Shown here piece after piece: positions 1 to 5,639 of a DNA stretch of 10,015 bases. The stretch lies in NCBI GenBank assembly GCA_036477795.1, contig JAZGDL010000350.1, forward strand, positions 1-10,015, given 5' to 3'. The translations under genes and the position numbers were made by a program. Source of the stretch: JAZGDL01 sp036477795 (GTDB lineage: Bacteria > Planctomycetota > Phycisphaerae > UBA1845). Within the stretch, counting starts at the first letter, position 1; every line of letters begins with the position of its first letter. The notes under the pieces were generated by a model. It was not told where the DNA came from. It saw nothing but the letters and a program-made list of their open reading frames with translations, and searched no databases.

Positions 1-118
1 TCACCTCCGGTTGCTCTCCACCTCGCCTCACGGCCACGCAGTTACCTTCGGTTACAGGCCGGAGAGCGCATGCCTGGGGGGGACTTGCGCCCCTCTGATC
101 GAGTACACTCTCAGGCGC

Positions 119-218
119 ACTGGCCCACCTCCTTTGGAGGTGGGGGAGCCGATGATCGTCGGGGCGTTCACCTGAGCGTATATCATCGCGTCCCCCATGT
201 CCAAAGGACATGGGCCCC
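119..218. repeat. Structured dispersed repeat, copy 1
   Basis: Near-complete copy of a roughly 100-bp repeat found four times in this window. Its left end is a perfect hairpin (CCCACCTCC 124-132, loop TTT, GGAGGTGGG 136-144). Its right end is another (CCCATGTCC 194-202, loop AAA, GGACATGGG 206-214). Between them GGGGGA (142-147) and CGATGAT (150-156) can pair with ATCATCG (182-188) and TCCCCC (191-196), so the whole unit can fold back on itself. It starts 8 bp beyond the stop codon of the broken PIN toxin gene, so it could also end transcription. It is almost identical to the reverse complement of copy 4 (4685-4789). Confidence 0.88.
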
Positions 219-226
219 CGGCTGCC

Positions 227-689
227 CTAGCTGGTTTCACCGAGCACCGCGACCGAGAGACCGTCCACCCGTCGAAATGCCGGGTCGTTCGTCAGAAACA
301 GCGCGCAGTCTACTTCCAGGGCGGTAGCCGCGTGGATGGCGTCGGGCGCTTTCAAGCCGGATTCCGCGCGAAGCCGCGCGGCGCGCTCGATCGTTCCCAG
401 CTCGATGGGAACCAGGCGAAACTCGTCGGATTCCAAAAGGAAAGCACGAAAGGCCGCTTCAAGCGACGCCTTCTTTTCTCGGATGGGCTTGACCAATGTT
501 TCGAGCAGGACGAGTTCGCTGCTGATGACCAAGAGGTTCCGGGACACGGCTGCTTTCCAAAGTCAACAGGTCGAAGGTCCAAGGTCGAAAGTCAGAAGGT
601 CTCAGTCCAACGAGACCTTCGACCTCCGACCTTGGACCTTCGACCACGCCATAAACCGTGCCGGAGGCTGGTAGTTTCAGGGGTCCCAT
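227..689 (-). pseudogene. PIN-domain (VapC-like) toxin gene, disrupted
   Basis: PIN-domain proteins of the VapC group are metal-dependent ribonucleases that act as toxins. The 3' part (227-547) encodes a clear PIN C-terminal region: SSELVLLETLVKPIRE near its start with the conserved Glu, KAPDAIHAA with a conserved Asp, and FLTNDPAF with the last acidic residue. The expected N-terminal strand with the first catalytic Asp is missing. The likely original start is the ATG at 687-689, which overlaps the end of the antitoxin gene by 13 bp and reads about 15 codons (MGPLKLPASGTVYGVVE) before running into a palindrome at 569-645. Beyond the palindrome the PIN frame has a stop at 563-565 and is in a different phase from the ATG. 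I infer inactivation by insertion of the palindrome, perhaps with a small deletion. The 106-codon fragment could in principle start at GTG 547, but it would lack part of the active site. Confidence 0.72.
569..645. repeat. 77-bp palindrome inside the PIN toxin gene
   Basis: Inverted repeat with arms 569-603 and 612-645 and an 8-nt loop (604-611). Each arm is built from variations of GGTC(G/C)AAGGTC, ending in GGTCTC/GAGACC at the loop. The two arms match along almost their whole length, with a few mismatches and one extra base in the left arm. It lies exactly where the PIN reading frame breaks. I recall similar GGTCGAAGGTC strings between genes in planctomycete genomes, but no copy elsewhere in this window matches it well. 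Confidence 0.85.
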
Positions 690-913
690 GAAGCGCGCTC
701 TTGGCGGATATACGCGTCGACTTGCTCCGCCGTCTTGAACAGGACTCCCCCGGGACATTCGGCGAGGATGTCCAATACGGAGCGCCGGCCTGACATGCCC
801 TCCATCAAGCGGATTGTGACTTCGACGGTGTGACCGACCGGTAAGCCGGGGTCCGATATCTCGATCTTCCCTCCGGGCTGCACCGTGGTCCTCAGTTTTC
901 GTGCGGCCTGCAT
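677..913 (-). CDS. Antitoxin of a PIN/VapC-type toxin-antitoxin pair
   Basis: Encodes 78 residues (MQAARKLRTTVQPGGKIE...). The N-terminal half looks like a small beta-rich DNA-binding or dimerisation part. The C-terminal half, with RRSVLDILAECPGG, LFKTAEQVDAYIRQERASW, is the kind of tail that binds and neutralises a PIN toxin in small antitoxins common in planctomycetes and cyanobacteria. The start at 911-913 is chosen because GGAGG lies 8 nt upstream; a longer frame to 1012 would run into the repeat at 974-1067. The toxin start codon (687-689) overlaps the end of this gene, the usual antitoxin-first, coupled arrangement. Such antitoxins normally repress their own promoter with the toxin; the 60 bp between the gene and the repeat would hold that promoter. 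The gene is intact although its toxin is broken. Confidence 0.75.
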   Translation of the reverse strand: MQAARKLRTTVQPGGKIEISDPGLPVGHTVEVTIRLMEGMSGRRSVLDILAECPGGVLFKTAEQVDAYIRQERASWDP

Positions 914-973
914 GGCAATAACCTCCGAAAGTGGATCATACCACGAATCGCTCAATGCGAAAGCCTTTTCCGG

Positions 974-1067
974 CCGGGTGGCCCACCTCCTTTGGGCGAT
1001 GATTGTGGGCATACGCCTGAGCGTATATCATCGTCTCCCCCATGTCCGAAGGACATGGGCCACCCGG
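974..1067. repeat. Structured dispersed repeat, copy 2
   Basis: Same orientation as copy 1. It shows the clearest ends: CCGGGTGGCCCA (974-985) and TGGGCCACCCGG (1056-1067) are perfect 12-bp inverted repeats. The right hairpin (CATGTCC..GGACATG) is intact, but the left one has lost about 11 bp of its 3' arm, so CCTCCTTTGG runs straight into GCGATGAT. It lies 22 bp past the stop of the dockerin-like gene and about 60 bp upstream of the antitoxin start. Internal bases (GTGGGCATACGCCTGAGC) place it in a subgroup with copy 3. Confidence 0.88.
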
Positions 1068-1089
1068 CGGGGCCCCCGCCCGCGAATCC

Positions 1090-1893
1090 TTACGAGCCGC
1101 TGAACCAGCGTTGAAAGGCGCCGAAGTCCTCTAGATCCACATCATCTTCTCCGTCGAGGTCGAAGCAGGCGCACTCAGGCGACAATAGACCGCCATCCGG
1201 GCCAGACACGCAATCCGCGAAGGAGTCATAGTCAAAGAGATTGACCCCGCCGTCAGCGTTGCAGTCACCCGGCGCGATCGCGAACCAGAACCCGCCGGTC
1301 AATGTGAGATCTCCGCTGGCCATCGCACCCGCATCCGGCTGGCCGATCGTGCCCGATAGCTCGAAGTCGCCCCCGGTGCTCCTCCCACCGCCGCCGTCGA
1401 ACGTGTTCCACGTCAAGTCGAAGGTCCCGCCGGATTGGGCGAATGCCCATCCCGCAAGCAGTAAGATAAGTGAAAACCCCATGACCAGCCCAGCGCCCCC
1501 ATCTGATCCCGGAGCGCCAGCGACGGGTCTTGACGTCCGCAAAGAGCGTCGTTTCAGCTCCCCGGCAACATGATCCGAACCCACAATGCCCGCCACAGAT
1601 TGCCCCATACGCAAGTCATCAGTGCCGCCCAGGATCCCGCGCTGGCGCTTGGGGCTCGGATAAGGACCAACCAGGGGCGCGGGACCCACTGCGCGGGTCT
1701 CCCATCCCCTCTGGGGCTGGGGGACTGAATCAAAGGTCGAGAGGGGTCGCGACCTGCAGTCGGTCCCCCACCCCGCCGTGGTGGGGCCGGGCACCCGGCG
1801 TTGCGTGGCGGACGGCATGTCCACTGCTCTAGCGGGCATACCGCCGCCCACACGGAGGCCTTGAGACGCGTTGAAGGTCATTGAAGATTTCAT
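1090..1893 (-). CDS. Secreted protein with dockerin/EF-hand-like C-terminus
   Basis: The frame encodes 267 residues. The recognisable part begins around residue 138 (ATG 1480-1482) with MGFSLILLLAGWAFAQ, a signal-peptide hydrophobic core with an AFA|Q-type cleavage site. It is followed by GGTFDLTWNTFDGGGG...GTIGQPDAGAMASG...GGFWFA, a segment typical of secreted planctomycete proteins, and two acidic motifs resembling dockerin or EF-hand calcium loops (DCNADGGVNLFDYDSF, residues 210-225; DLDGEDDVDLEDF, 246-258). I chose the start at 1891-1893 because a good Shine-Dalgarno (GGGGAGGAG) precedes it and the upstream stop is 1 nt away. Residues 1-137 look unlike a protein: about 35 codons are the repeat-like element at 1694-1798, and SPKRQRG comes from another likely repeat. 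Either the N-terminus was remodelled by repeats or the functional start is internal, perhaps near 1482-1560, where no clear ribosome site is seen. Its role is unknown; calcium-stabilised extracellular attachment is an inference. Confidence 0.6.
   Translation of the reverse strand: MKSSMTFNASQGLRVGGGMPARAVDMPSATQRRVPGPTTAGWGTDCRSRPLSTFDSVPQPQRGWETRAVGPAPLVGPYPSPKRQRGILGGTDDLRMGQSVAGIVGSDHVAGELKRRSLRTSRPVAGAPGSDGGAGLVMGFSLILLLAGWAFAQSGGTFDLTWNTFDGGGGRSTGGDFELSGTIGQPDAGAMASGDLTLTGGFWFAIAPGDCNADGGVNLFDYDSFADCVSGPDGGLLSPECACFDLDGEDDVDLEDFGAFQRWFSGS
1635..1656. repeat. Possible short dispersed planctomycete repeat (SPKRQRG string)
   Basis: A GC-rich string that, read on the minus strand, gives SPKRQRG within the unlikely N-terminal part of the dockerin-like protein. 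From memory this peptide string recurs in spurious frames from planctomycete genomes because the DNA is a dispersed repeat. Only one copy is present here, so the window itself does not prove repetition. Confidence 0.3.
1694..1798. repeat. Diverged element with the same architecture as the dispersed repeat
   Basis: A 105-bp segment, the same length as copy 4. It has a left hairpin (CCCATCCCC 1701-1709, loop TCT, GGGGCTGGG 1713-1721, one mismatch) and a right hairpin (CCCCACC 1766-1772, GGTGGGG 1780-1786). Near-complementary inner strands link them (GGGGGACTGA 1719-1728 with TCGGTCCCCC 1760-1769), and the ends are CGGGT / ACCCG. The order of parts matches copies 1-4, but most stem bases differ while pairing is kept. 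It lies in frame (35 codons) inside the dockerin-like ORF. Confidence 0.62.
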
Positions 1894-1894
1894 T

Positions 1895-2694
1895 CTAGCG
1901 CTCCTCCCCTTCCGTCAGGCTGAGATTGGCCAGTTGTTGTTCCAGGCTCGCGATTCGGGCTTCCATCTGGGCCAACAGCCCGCTCAGCTCACGCTCGCCC
2001 CCGACAGCATCGCCGCCTCGCTGCTCGGGGCTCTCGGCAAGCCCGTCGGAAAGCTCCGCGCGCGAGACGGGGAAGACCTCCTCGTCGGGCGCATGGGCTT
2101 CGCCCGCGCCTGTGGCGCCCGTAACGGTTCCGTAGGCGGTCGGGAAGAATAAGAGGGTTAGCTGGACCTCCGTGGCACGAACATCTCCAAAACCCGCGGC
2201 AAGGAAATAGAACGTGTTCGCCCCGGCGGGGACCCCGAAGAGCGCCTGGACGGTGACGGGCTGGCGGTACGGGTTCAGCGATCCGGGCGCGACAGAAGGA
2301 ATGCTAATTGTCAGCGCATGATTGTCAAGGAAAGCGCTGGCCCTATTGTTGACCCCCCAGAACGAGACGCTCGCTGTGCCATTGGTGTGAATAATATCCG
2401 CCTGGGCGGTACCCATTGCGAGGACGTAGCCGCTTGTCGGTATGGTGATGGTGCGAGCAGCAATTGGATGAGGGGCCACTACGAGCGTCGCAGAAGTGAC
2501 CGTCCCATTGCCCGCCACCCCGGGCTCATTGAGCATTTCCGAGGCCGAGATCGCGTTCGTGGGCAGCACCACCGACAAGTCCCCCGAAGCCCCAACGACT
2601 CTAAGGAGTCGCACAGAAATAACATGAACGATTTCCTCTGCGACAACACCGTGAAATAGACGGTGGTACGAATGAGATTGTTTAGGTTATTCAT
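1895..2694 (-). pseudogene. Secreted or surface beta-rich protein with C-terminal coiled coil; apparent frameshift
   Basis: The long frame (1895-2614) encodes a protein rich in small and beta-forming residues (for example TSATLVVAPHPIAARTITIP, GYVLAMGTAQADI, YRQPVTVQALFGVPAGANTFYFLA). It ends in an acidic linker and a short predicted coiled coil (LLAQMEARIASLEQQLANL). I do not recognise a named family. The long frame has no good start: its first usable codon is GTG 2612-2614 with no ribosome site nearby. By contrast the ATG at 2692-2694 has AGGAG 6 nt upstream and overlaps the preceding stop as ATGA, but reads in another phase (MNNLNNLIRTTVYFTV...). A one-base slip between about 2625 and 2650 would join the two. 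The next gene starts 1 nt after this stop, so the three genes form one translational unit. The lesion could be real or a sequencing error. Confidence 0.6.
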
Positions 2695-3527
2695 GCGCGA
2701 CTCCTAAGCATACTTCCGGCCGGGTTTGTCGTCCCGATGCCGAATGTGTCACCCCATACGATTCCTTTATTGCTTGTATGGTCGATGTACATGCCGCATC
2801 GTTGATTTCCATTGGCATCTGCGATTAACATCGCGCCCGTGTTAGGGGCTAGGCCATTAGCCGTCGCCTTGAAGTTGGTTGACCCGTTGGGTCCGAAGGT
2901 GTAGAGTTCTCCCAAATCACCGTTAGTAGACATTCGCGCCCGTATAGCTCCACTGGAGTTTTGAACCTGCACACCACTGTTGTCGCGCACGCGCACGGAC
3001 CCACGAACATCGAGCTTCGCGGTAGGTTCTGTCGTCCCGATCCCGACGTCGCCGTCGTTGGTGTTGTAAATATCATCAGCGTTGGCGGCCCAGAATCCAC
3101 CGCCGCCGCCCGGACCTTTCGTGGCGAAGAGGGCATACGGCCCGGGGGGCAGCTCCTGGCGCGGCGCAAGCGTGGCAAAAGATCCACCCCCCGCCGGGCA
3201 ACGCGTGCGGATCTGGAGCCAGCGGGCGTCGCCGTCAAAGACGTTGCCAAAATCCAGGACCGCCGTGAACAGGCCGTTGGCGACGGCGATGGGAGGGGGG
3301 TTGCCGACAGCCCCATCGAATGTCAACGTCGGCCCGACCGGAGGCGGGCCAACTTCGGCGCCCCACAGGGTGAACTCAAGATCGCACGTGTCGTTGACCG
3401 GCCTGCCGCCTTGTTTGAGCTACCCCTGATAGGTAAACGCCGTGCCGACCGGTTCGGCGTACAAGGTGGCCGCGAAGCCGCCCACGGCCGCGGCACAAAT
3501 CAACATAGATAACTTCATTAATCTCAT
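2691..3527 (-). pseudogene. Surface/fibre-like secreted protein with in-frame amber codon
   Basis: Reading from ATG 3525-3527 (GAGGAG about 8 nt upstream) gives a signal peptide (MRLMKLSMLICAAAVGGFAA...YA) and then EPVGTAFTYQG, the usual start of a planctomycete family of extracellular proteins. Codon 36 is TAG (3420-3422). In relatives I recall YQGQLKQGG here, so CAG to TAG is the simplest change. The frame continues open for another 242 codons: GLFTAVLDFGNVFDGDARWLQI, PRQELPPGPYALF, a Gly-rich linker, and a fibre-type segment NTNDGDVGIGTTEPTAKLDV (about residues 155-174) like those before tail-fibre or S74-peptidase tails. No S74 domain follows, and it ends after a second GIGTTNP motif. Translation could restart at TTG 3326 but would lack the signal peptide. 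Its stop overlaps the next start (ATGA). The length and conserved frame argue for recent inactivation, amber readthrough or a base error. Confidence 0.8.
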
Positions 3528-3540
3528 GACCCTTCTCCTC

Positions 3541-3820
3541 TCGTGTTGCAGGAACGCCTTTGTACTCTTTCTCGTGACAAACTATGGCACCCAAACGGGG
3601 GGCCCCCCCGCCCGCCAGACAATCCGCTTCAGTGAAGCCTTCGCTGCACAAACCGTTGCGACAGGCTCCCGTAGCTTGAGCGACAGCCGACGAGCTTAAA
3701 GGACAAACAGCCAACGATCGTGCAGGTTGCCAAAAGGGTGGCACTCTTCGGACGGAACGAGTCCGCCATTGTCACGCGGATTGATTGCCTATGAATGCGG
3801 CAAGCCGTTGTTGTGAACAT
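3541..3820 (-). pseudogene. Remnant of a secreted Cys-rich protein, frameshifted
   Basis: One phase from ATG 3818-3820 (GAGAGG 7 nt upstream), with an internal ATG at 3767-3769, gives a signal-peptide-like stretch, MADSFRPKSATLLATCTIVGCLSF. The neighbouring phase then gives SSAVAQATGACRNGLCSEGFTEADCLAGGG. This combines a signal-peptidase-like AVAQA site with the Cys-rich GAC..GLCSEGFTEADC motif that I associate with repeated extracellular modules in planctomycete proteins. Joining them needs a single-base shift near 3697-3712. A homopolymer palindrome (six G then seven C, 3597-3609) lies downstream and could also be a slippage site. The second phase runs on into the start of the next gene, so the natural 3' end is unclear; I place it just before that gene's ribosome site. 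Probably the degraded first gene of the leftward surface-protein run. Confidence 0.5.
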
Positions 3821-4102
3821 CGTCTTTCCTCTCCGGGCTGAGGTAGGTGACTTTGGGACGTTTAGAGATGATTTCCCCCTCCAGCAACGCTTCTGACCTT
3901 CCCCCCGTGACGCCTTCCCCCAACACCTGGAATGTTATGTTACTGGGGGGGTTGGGAGCGTCAAGGGAAGAACACGCCCGAGGCGGTTCCGGCGGTTCCT
4001 TCGCCCCAAGAGAAACGTCGCCTACGGCGTGACGATTCCCCCTTTCCCTCGGAGAACCCGGCTTATCGGCTGTTGTACGGGGTTTCGCCCAGTATAGTCG
4101 GC
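3821..4102. other. Gene-poor spacer
   Basis: I see no convincing gene here. A minus-strand frame crosses it (3789-4271), but it begins inside repeat copy 3, has no recognisable motif and has no ribosome site. The region presumably contains the promoter of the leftward surface-protein run. Confidence 0.4.
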
Positions 4103-4177
4103 CCGGGTGGCACACCTCTCTTTGGAGGTGGGGGAGGCGATGATCGTGGGCATGTCCCTGAGCGTATACTATCGTCT
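4103..4177. repeat. Structured dispersed repeat, copy 3 (truncated)
   Basis: Begins with the family end CCGGGTGG, has the left hairpin (CACCTCtcTTTGGAGGTG, slightly altered) and the inner strands GGGGGAGGCGATGATCGT and CTGAGCGTATACTATCGTCT, then stops matching. The right CCCATGTCC hairpin is missing. Orientation is as in copies 1 and 2. Internal bases (GTGGGCAT) group it with copy 2. Confidence 0.82.
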
Positions 4178-4257
4178 GCTGTCCAGCGCCGCGCGTCGAT
4201 CGCGTCGACACATCAGAACACAACATTGCCGATGTCCGTAACCCGCCGAAAACACGC

Positions 4258-4273
4258 TTGTGCAAATGCACAA
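4258..4273. promoter_or_regulatory. Operator-like palindrome TTGTGCAAATGCACAA
   Basis: Perfect 6-bp arms (TTGTGC / GCACAA) around AAAT, with a further outer ACAC / GTGT match nearby. Size and spacing resemble binding sites of dimeric repressors. It lies 93 bp upstream of the first tiny open frame. No regulator can be assigned. Confidence 0.35.
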
Positions 4274-4365
4274 AATGTGTCTCACGTCCGTCGGCGCCCG
4301 ATTCGGGTCAAGCTTTCAGTCCTCGGGGTCGATGCAACATTGAAGTCGTAAAGGAGAATTGCGAA

Positions 4366-4431
4366 ATGGTTAAGCGATTTCGCATCACCTCTCACCTCTT
4401 TTCAGTTGTTCAGGCCCACATCGGAGAGTGA
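4366..4431 (+). CDS. Tiny ORF a (21 aa), possible small peptide
   Basis: Reads MVKRFRITSHLFSVVQAHIG plus one Glu. AAGGAG at 4351-4356 lies 9 nt before the ATG, which is optimal. The N-terminus is basic (VKRFR) and the rest mildly hydrophobic. It is the first of three head-to-tail tiny frames in three different phases. No homologue is known to me. Such a short frame could arise by chance; only the repeated pairing of a good ribosome site with a short frame supports it. Confidence 0.35.
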   Translation: MVKRFRITSHLFSVVQAHIGE

Positions 4432-4433
4432 CC

Positions 4434-4508
4434 ATGTTGGAAACCCTAATTAAGGCCGCGTTTACCTTCATCGATCAGATACCGGCCATCATCTTCCATC
4501 TCTTTTAA
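4434..4508 (+). CDS. Tiny ORF b (24 aa), hydrophobic peptide
   Basis: Begins MLETLIKAAFTFIDQI and ends PAIIFHLF; about two thirds of the residues are hydrophobic, so it could insert into or lie on a membrane. It starts 2 nt after the stop of ORF a, and its ribosome site (GGAG 4423-4426, 7 nt spacing) lies inside the last codons of ORF a, which would couple their translation. Small hydrophobic peptides of this size include type I toxins and amphipathic secreted peptides; assignment to either is speculation. Confidence 0.38.
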   Translation: MLETLIKAAFTFIDQIPAIIFHLF

Positions 4509-4525
4509 GAGGAGATCTATTTGCC

Positions 4526-4576
4526 ATGGTTGAAGTCATCACGCAAATCGAAGACATCGTGAACGAGACGCGCTGA
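4526..4576 (+). CDS. Tiny ORF c (16 aa), amphipathic peptide
   Basis: Reads MVEVITQIEDIVNETR. Hydrophobic residues recur every three to four positions, as in an amphipathic helix, and it is acidic overall. AGAGGAG (4508-4514) lies 11 nt upstream, a little long but strong. It follows ORF b by 17 nt. Its opposite character to hydrophobic ORF b is notable, but the frame is too short to stand alone as evidence. Confidence 0.3.
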   Translation: MVEVITQIEDIVNETR

Positions 4577-4591
4577 GCACGACGTCTTTGA

Positions 4592-4663
4592 GAAAAGGTG
4601 TCATTGAGAAGAAGTGTCCGGGTGAGTTTGCTGACATCTTAACAATCATCCTGACACCTTTTC
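4592..4663. repeat. 72-bp inverted-repeat element (GAAAAGGTGTCA ends)
   Basis: GAAAAGGTGTCA (4592-4603) and TGACACCTTTTC (4652-4663) are perfect 12-bp inverted ends. Inside, AAGTGTC (4612-4618) and GACATCTT (4633-4640) form a weaker second pair. The arrangement looks like a small non-autonomous mobile element or REP-like unit; I recall AAAAGGTGTCA strings as common in planctomycete genomes. It begins 16 bp after tiny ORF c. No long U-tract follows, so it is not a classic terminator. Confidence 0.6.
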
Positions 4664-4684
4664 CACGCGAATCTGGAATAGGGC

Positions 4685-4789
4685 GGGCGGCCCATGTCCT
4701 TTGGACATGGGGGACGCGATGATATATGCTCAGGTGAACGGCCCGACGATCATCGGCTCCCCCACCTCCAAAGGAGGTGGGCCACCCGG
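4685..4789. repeat. Structured dispersed repeat, copy 4 (reverse orientation)
   Basis: Complete 105-bp copy, inverted relative to copies 1-3. CCCATGTCC/GGACATGGG forms the left hairpin and CCCACCTCC/GGAGGTGGG the right. The end GGGCCACCCGG is intact at 4779-4789; the other end reads GGGCGGCCCATG. It is nearly identical to copy 1 over the shared length. It lies about 40 bp past the accD stop codon, where its hairpins could act as a transcription end or 3' stabiliser. Confidence 0.9.
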
Positions 4790-4829
4790 CTCGCCCCGCA
4801 CGACGGACTGCGCCGATGAGCGTAGGTAG

Positions 4830-5630
4830 TCACTTCCCGCAGTAGTCGATGATTCGGGCGATTTCGCGGCGTAGGTCCTGGCGTTTGACGATGCGGTCGA
4901 CGAAGCCGTGCTGGGACATGAACTCGGCGGTTTGGAAACCTTCGGGGAGTTCCTGCTTGATGGTGTTCTTGATGACGCGGGGGCCGGCGAAACCGATCAT
5001 GGCCCCGGGCTCCGCCAGAATGACGTCGCCTAAACTGGCGAAGCTGGCGGCTACGCCGGCGGTGGTGGGGTCGGTGGCGACCACCACGTACAGGCCCCCG
5101 GCTTCGTCGAGCTTGGCCAGAGCGGCGGAGGTCTTGGCCATCTGCATGAGCGAGACCATGCCCTCCTGCATGCGGGCTCCACCGGAGGCGGTGATCACCA
5201 CCAGGGGCAGGTCCTCCTCGGTAGCGCGTTCGATAGCCCGGGTGATCTTCTCGCCTACCACCGCTCCCATCGAGCCCATGATGAATTCCGGATTCATCAC
5301 CGCCAGAATGACGTTGCGTCCGCGAATGAAGGCCCGGCCGACAACCGCGGCGTCGCGCTCGCCGGTTTTGCGCTGGACGGCCTTGAGCCGATCGCGGTAG
5401 GGGATGCGGTCCTTGAACTTGAGCGGGTCGGTGGGGGACATGTCGGCGTATAGCTCTTCAAAAGAACCGGGGTCGACGACCTGCTCGATGCGCATGCGGG
5501 CGTTGATCCGACGGTGATGGCCACATTCCGGGCAGCAGTGCAGGCTCTCCTGGACCTCCTTCTGATAAACCATGTGGCCGCACTTATCGCAGTTGTCCCA
5601 CACGCCGGCCGGCACGTCTCGTTTTTTCAT
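4830..5630 (-). CDS. accD: Acetyl-CoA carboxylase, carboxyltransferase subunit beta
   Basis: AccD pairs with AccA to transfer the carboxyl group from biotin on AccB to acetyl-CoA, giving malonyl-CoA, the first committed step of fatty acid synthesis in the cytoplasm. The 266-residue product has the N-terminal zinc ribbon (Cys14, Cys17, Cys33, Cys36) and then the crotonase-fold carboxyltransferase domain. That domain shows MNPEFIMGSMGAVVGEKI, the SGGARMQEG oxyanion/CoA motif (149-157), DPTTAGVAASFASLGD (187-202) and GFAGPRVI (213-220). It is slightly shorter than many AccD proteins, mainly at the N-terminus, but all core motifs are present. The ATG at 5628-5630 is supported by GAGGTGA, which overlaps the rpe stop 9 nt upstream. 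This implies cotranscription and probably coupled translation with rpe. Identification is secure. Confidence 0.97.
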   Translation of the reverse strand: MKKRDVPAGVWDNCDKCGHMVYQKEVQESLHCCPECGHHRRINARMRIEQVVDPGSFEELYADMSPTDPLKFKDRIPYRDRLKAVQRKTGERDAAVVGRAFIRGRNVILAVMNPEFIMGSMGAVVGEKITRAIERATEEDLPLVVITASGGARMQEGMVSLMQMAKTSAALAKLDEAGGLYVVVATDPTTAGVAASFASLGDVILAEPGAMIGFAGPRVIKNTIKQELPEGFQTAEFMSQHGFVDRIVKRQDLRREIARIIDYCGK

Positions 5631-5639
5631 CGCCGGTCA

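Noticed and set aside
52..240. 62-codon minus-strand frame at the left edge
   Set aside because: It is almost wholly the sequence of repeat copy 1, with no ribosome site or protein motif.
3789..4271. 160-codon minus-strand frame
   Set aside because: It starts inside repeat copy 3, has proline/arginine-rich composition without motifs, and lacks a ribosome site.
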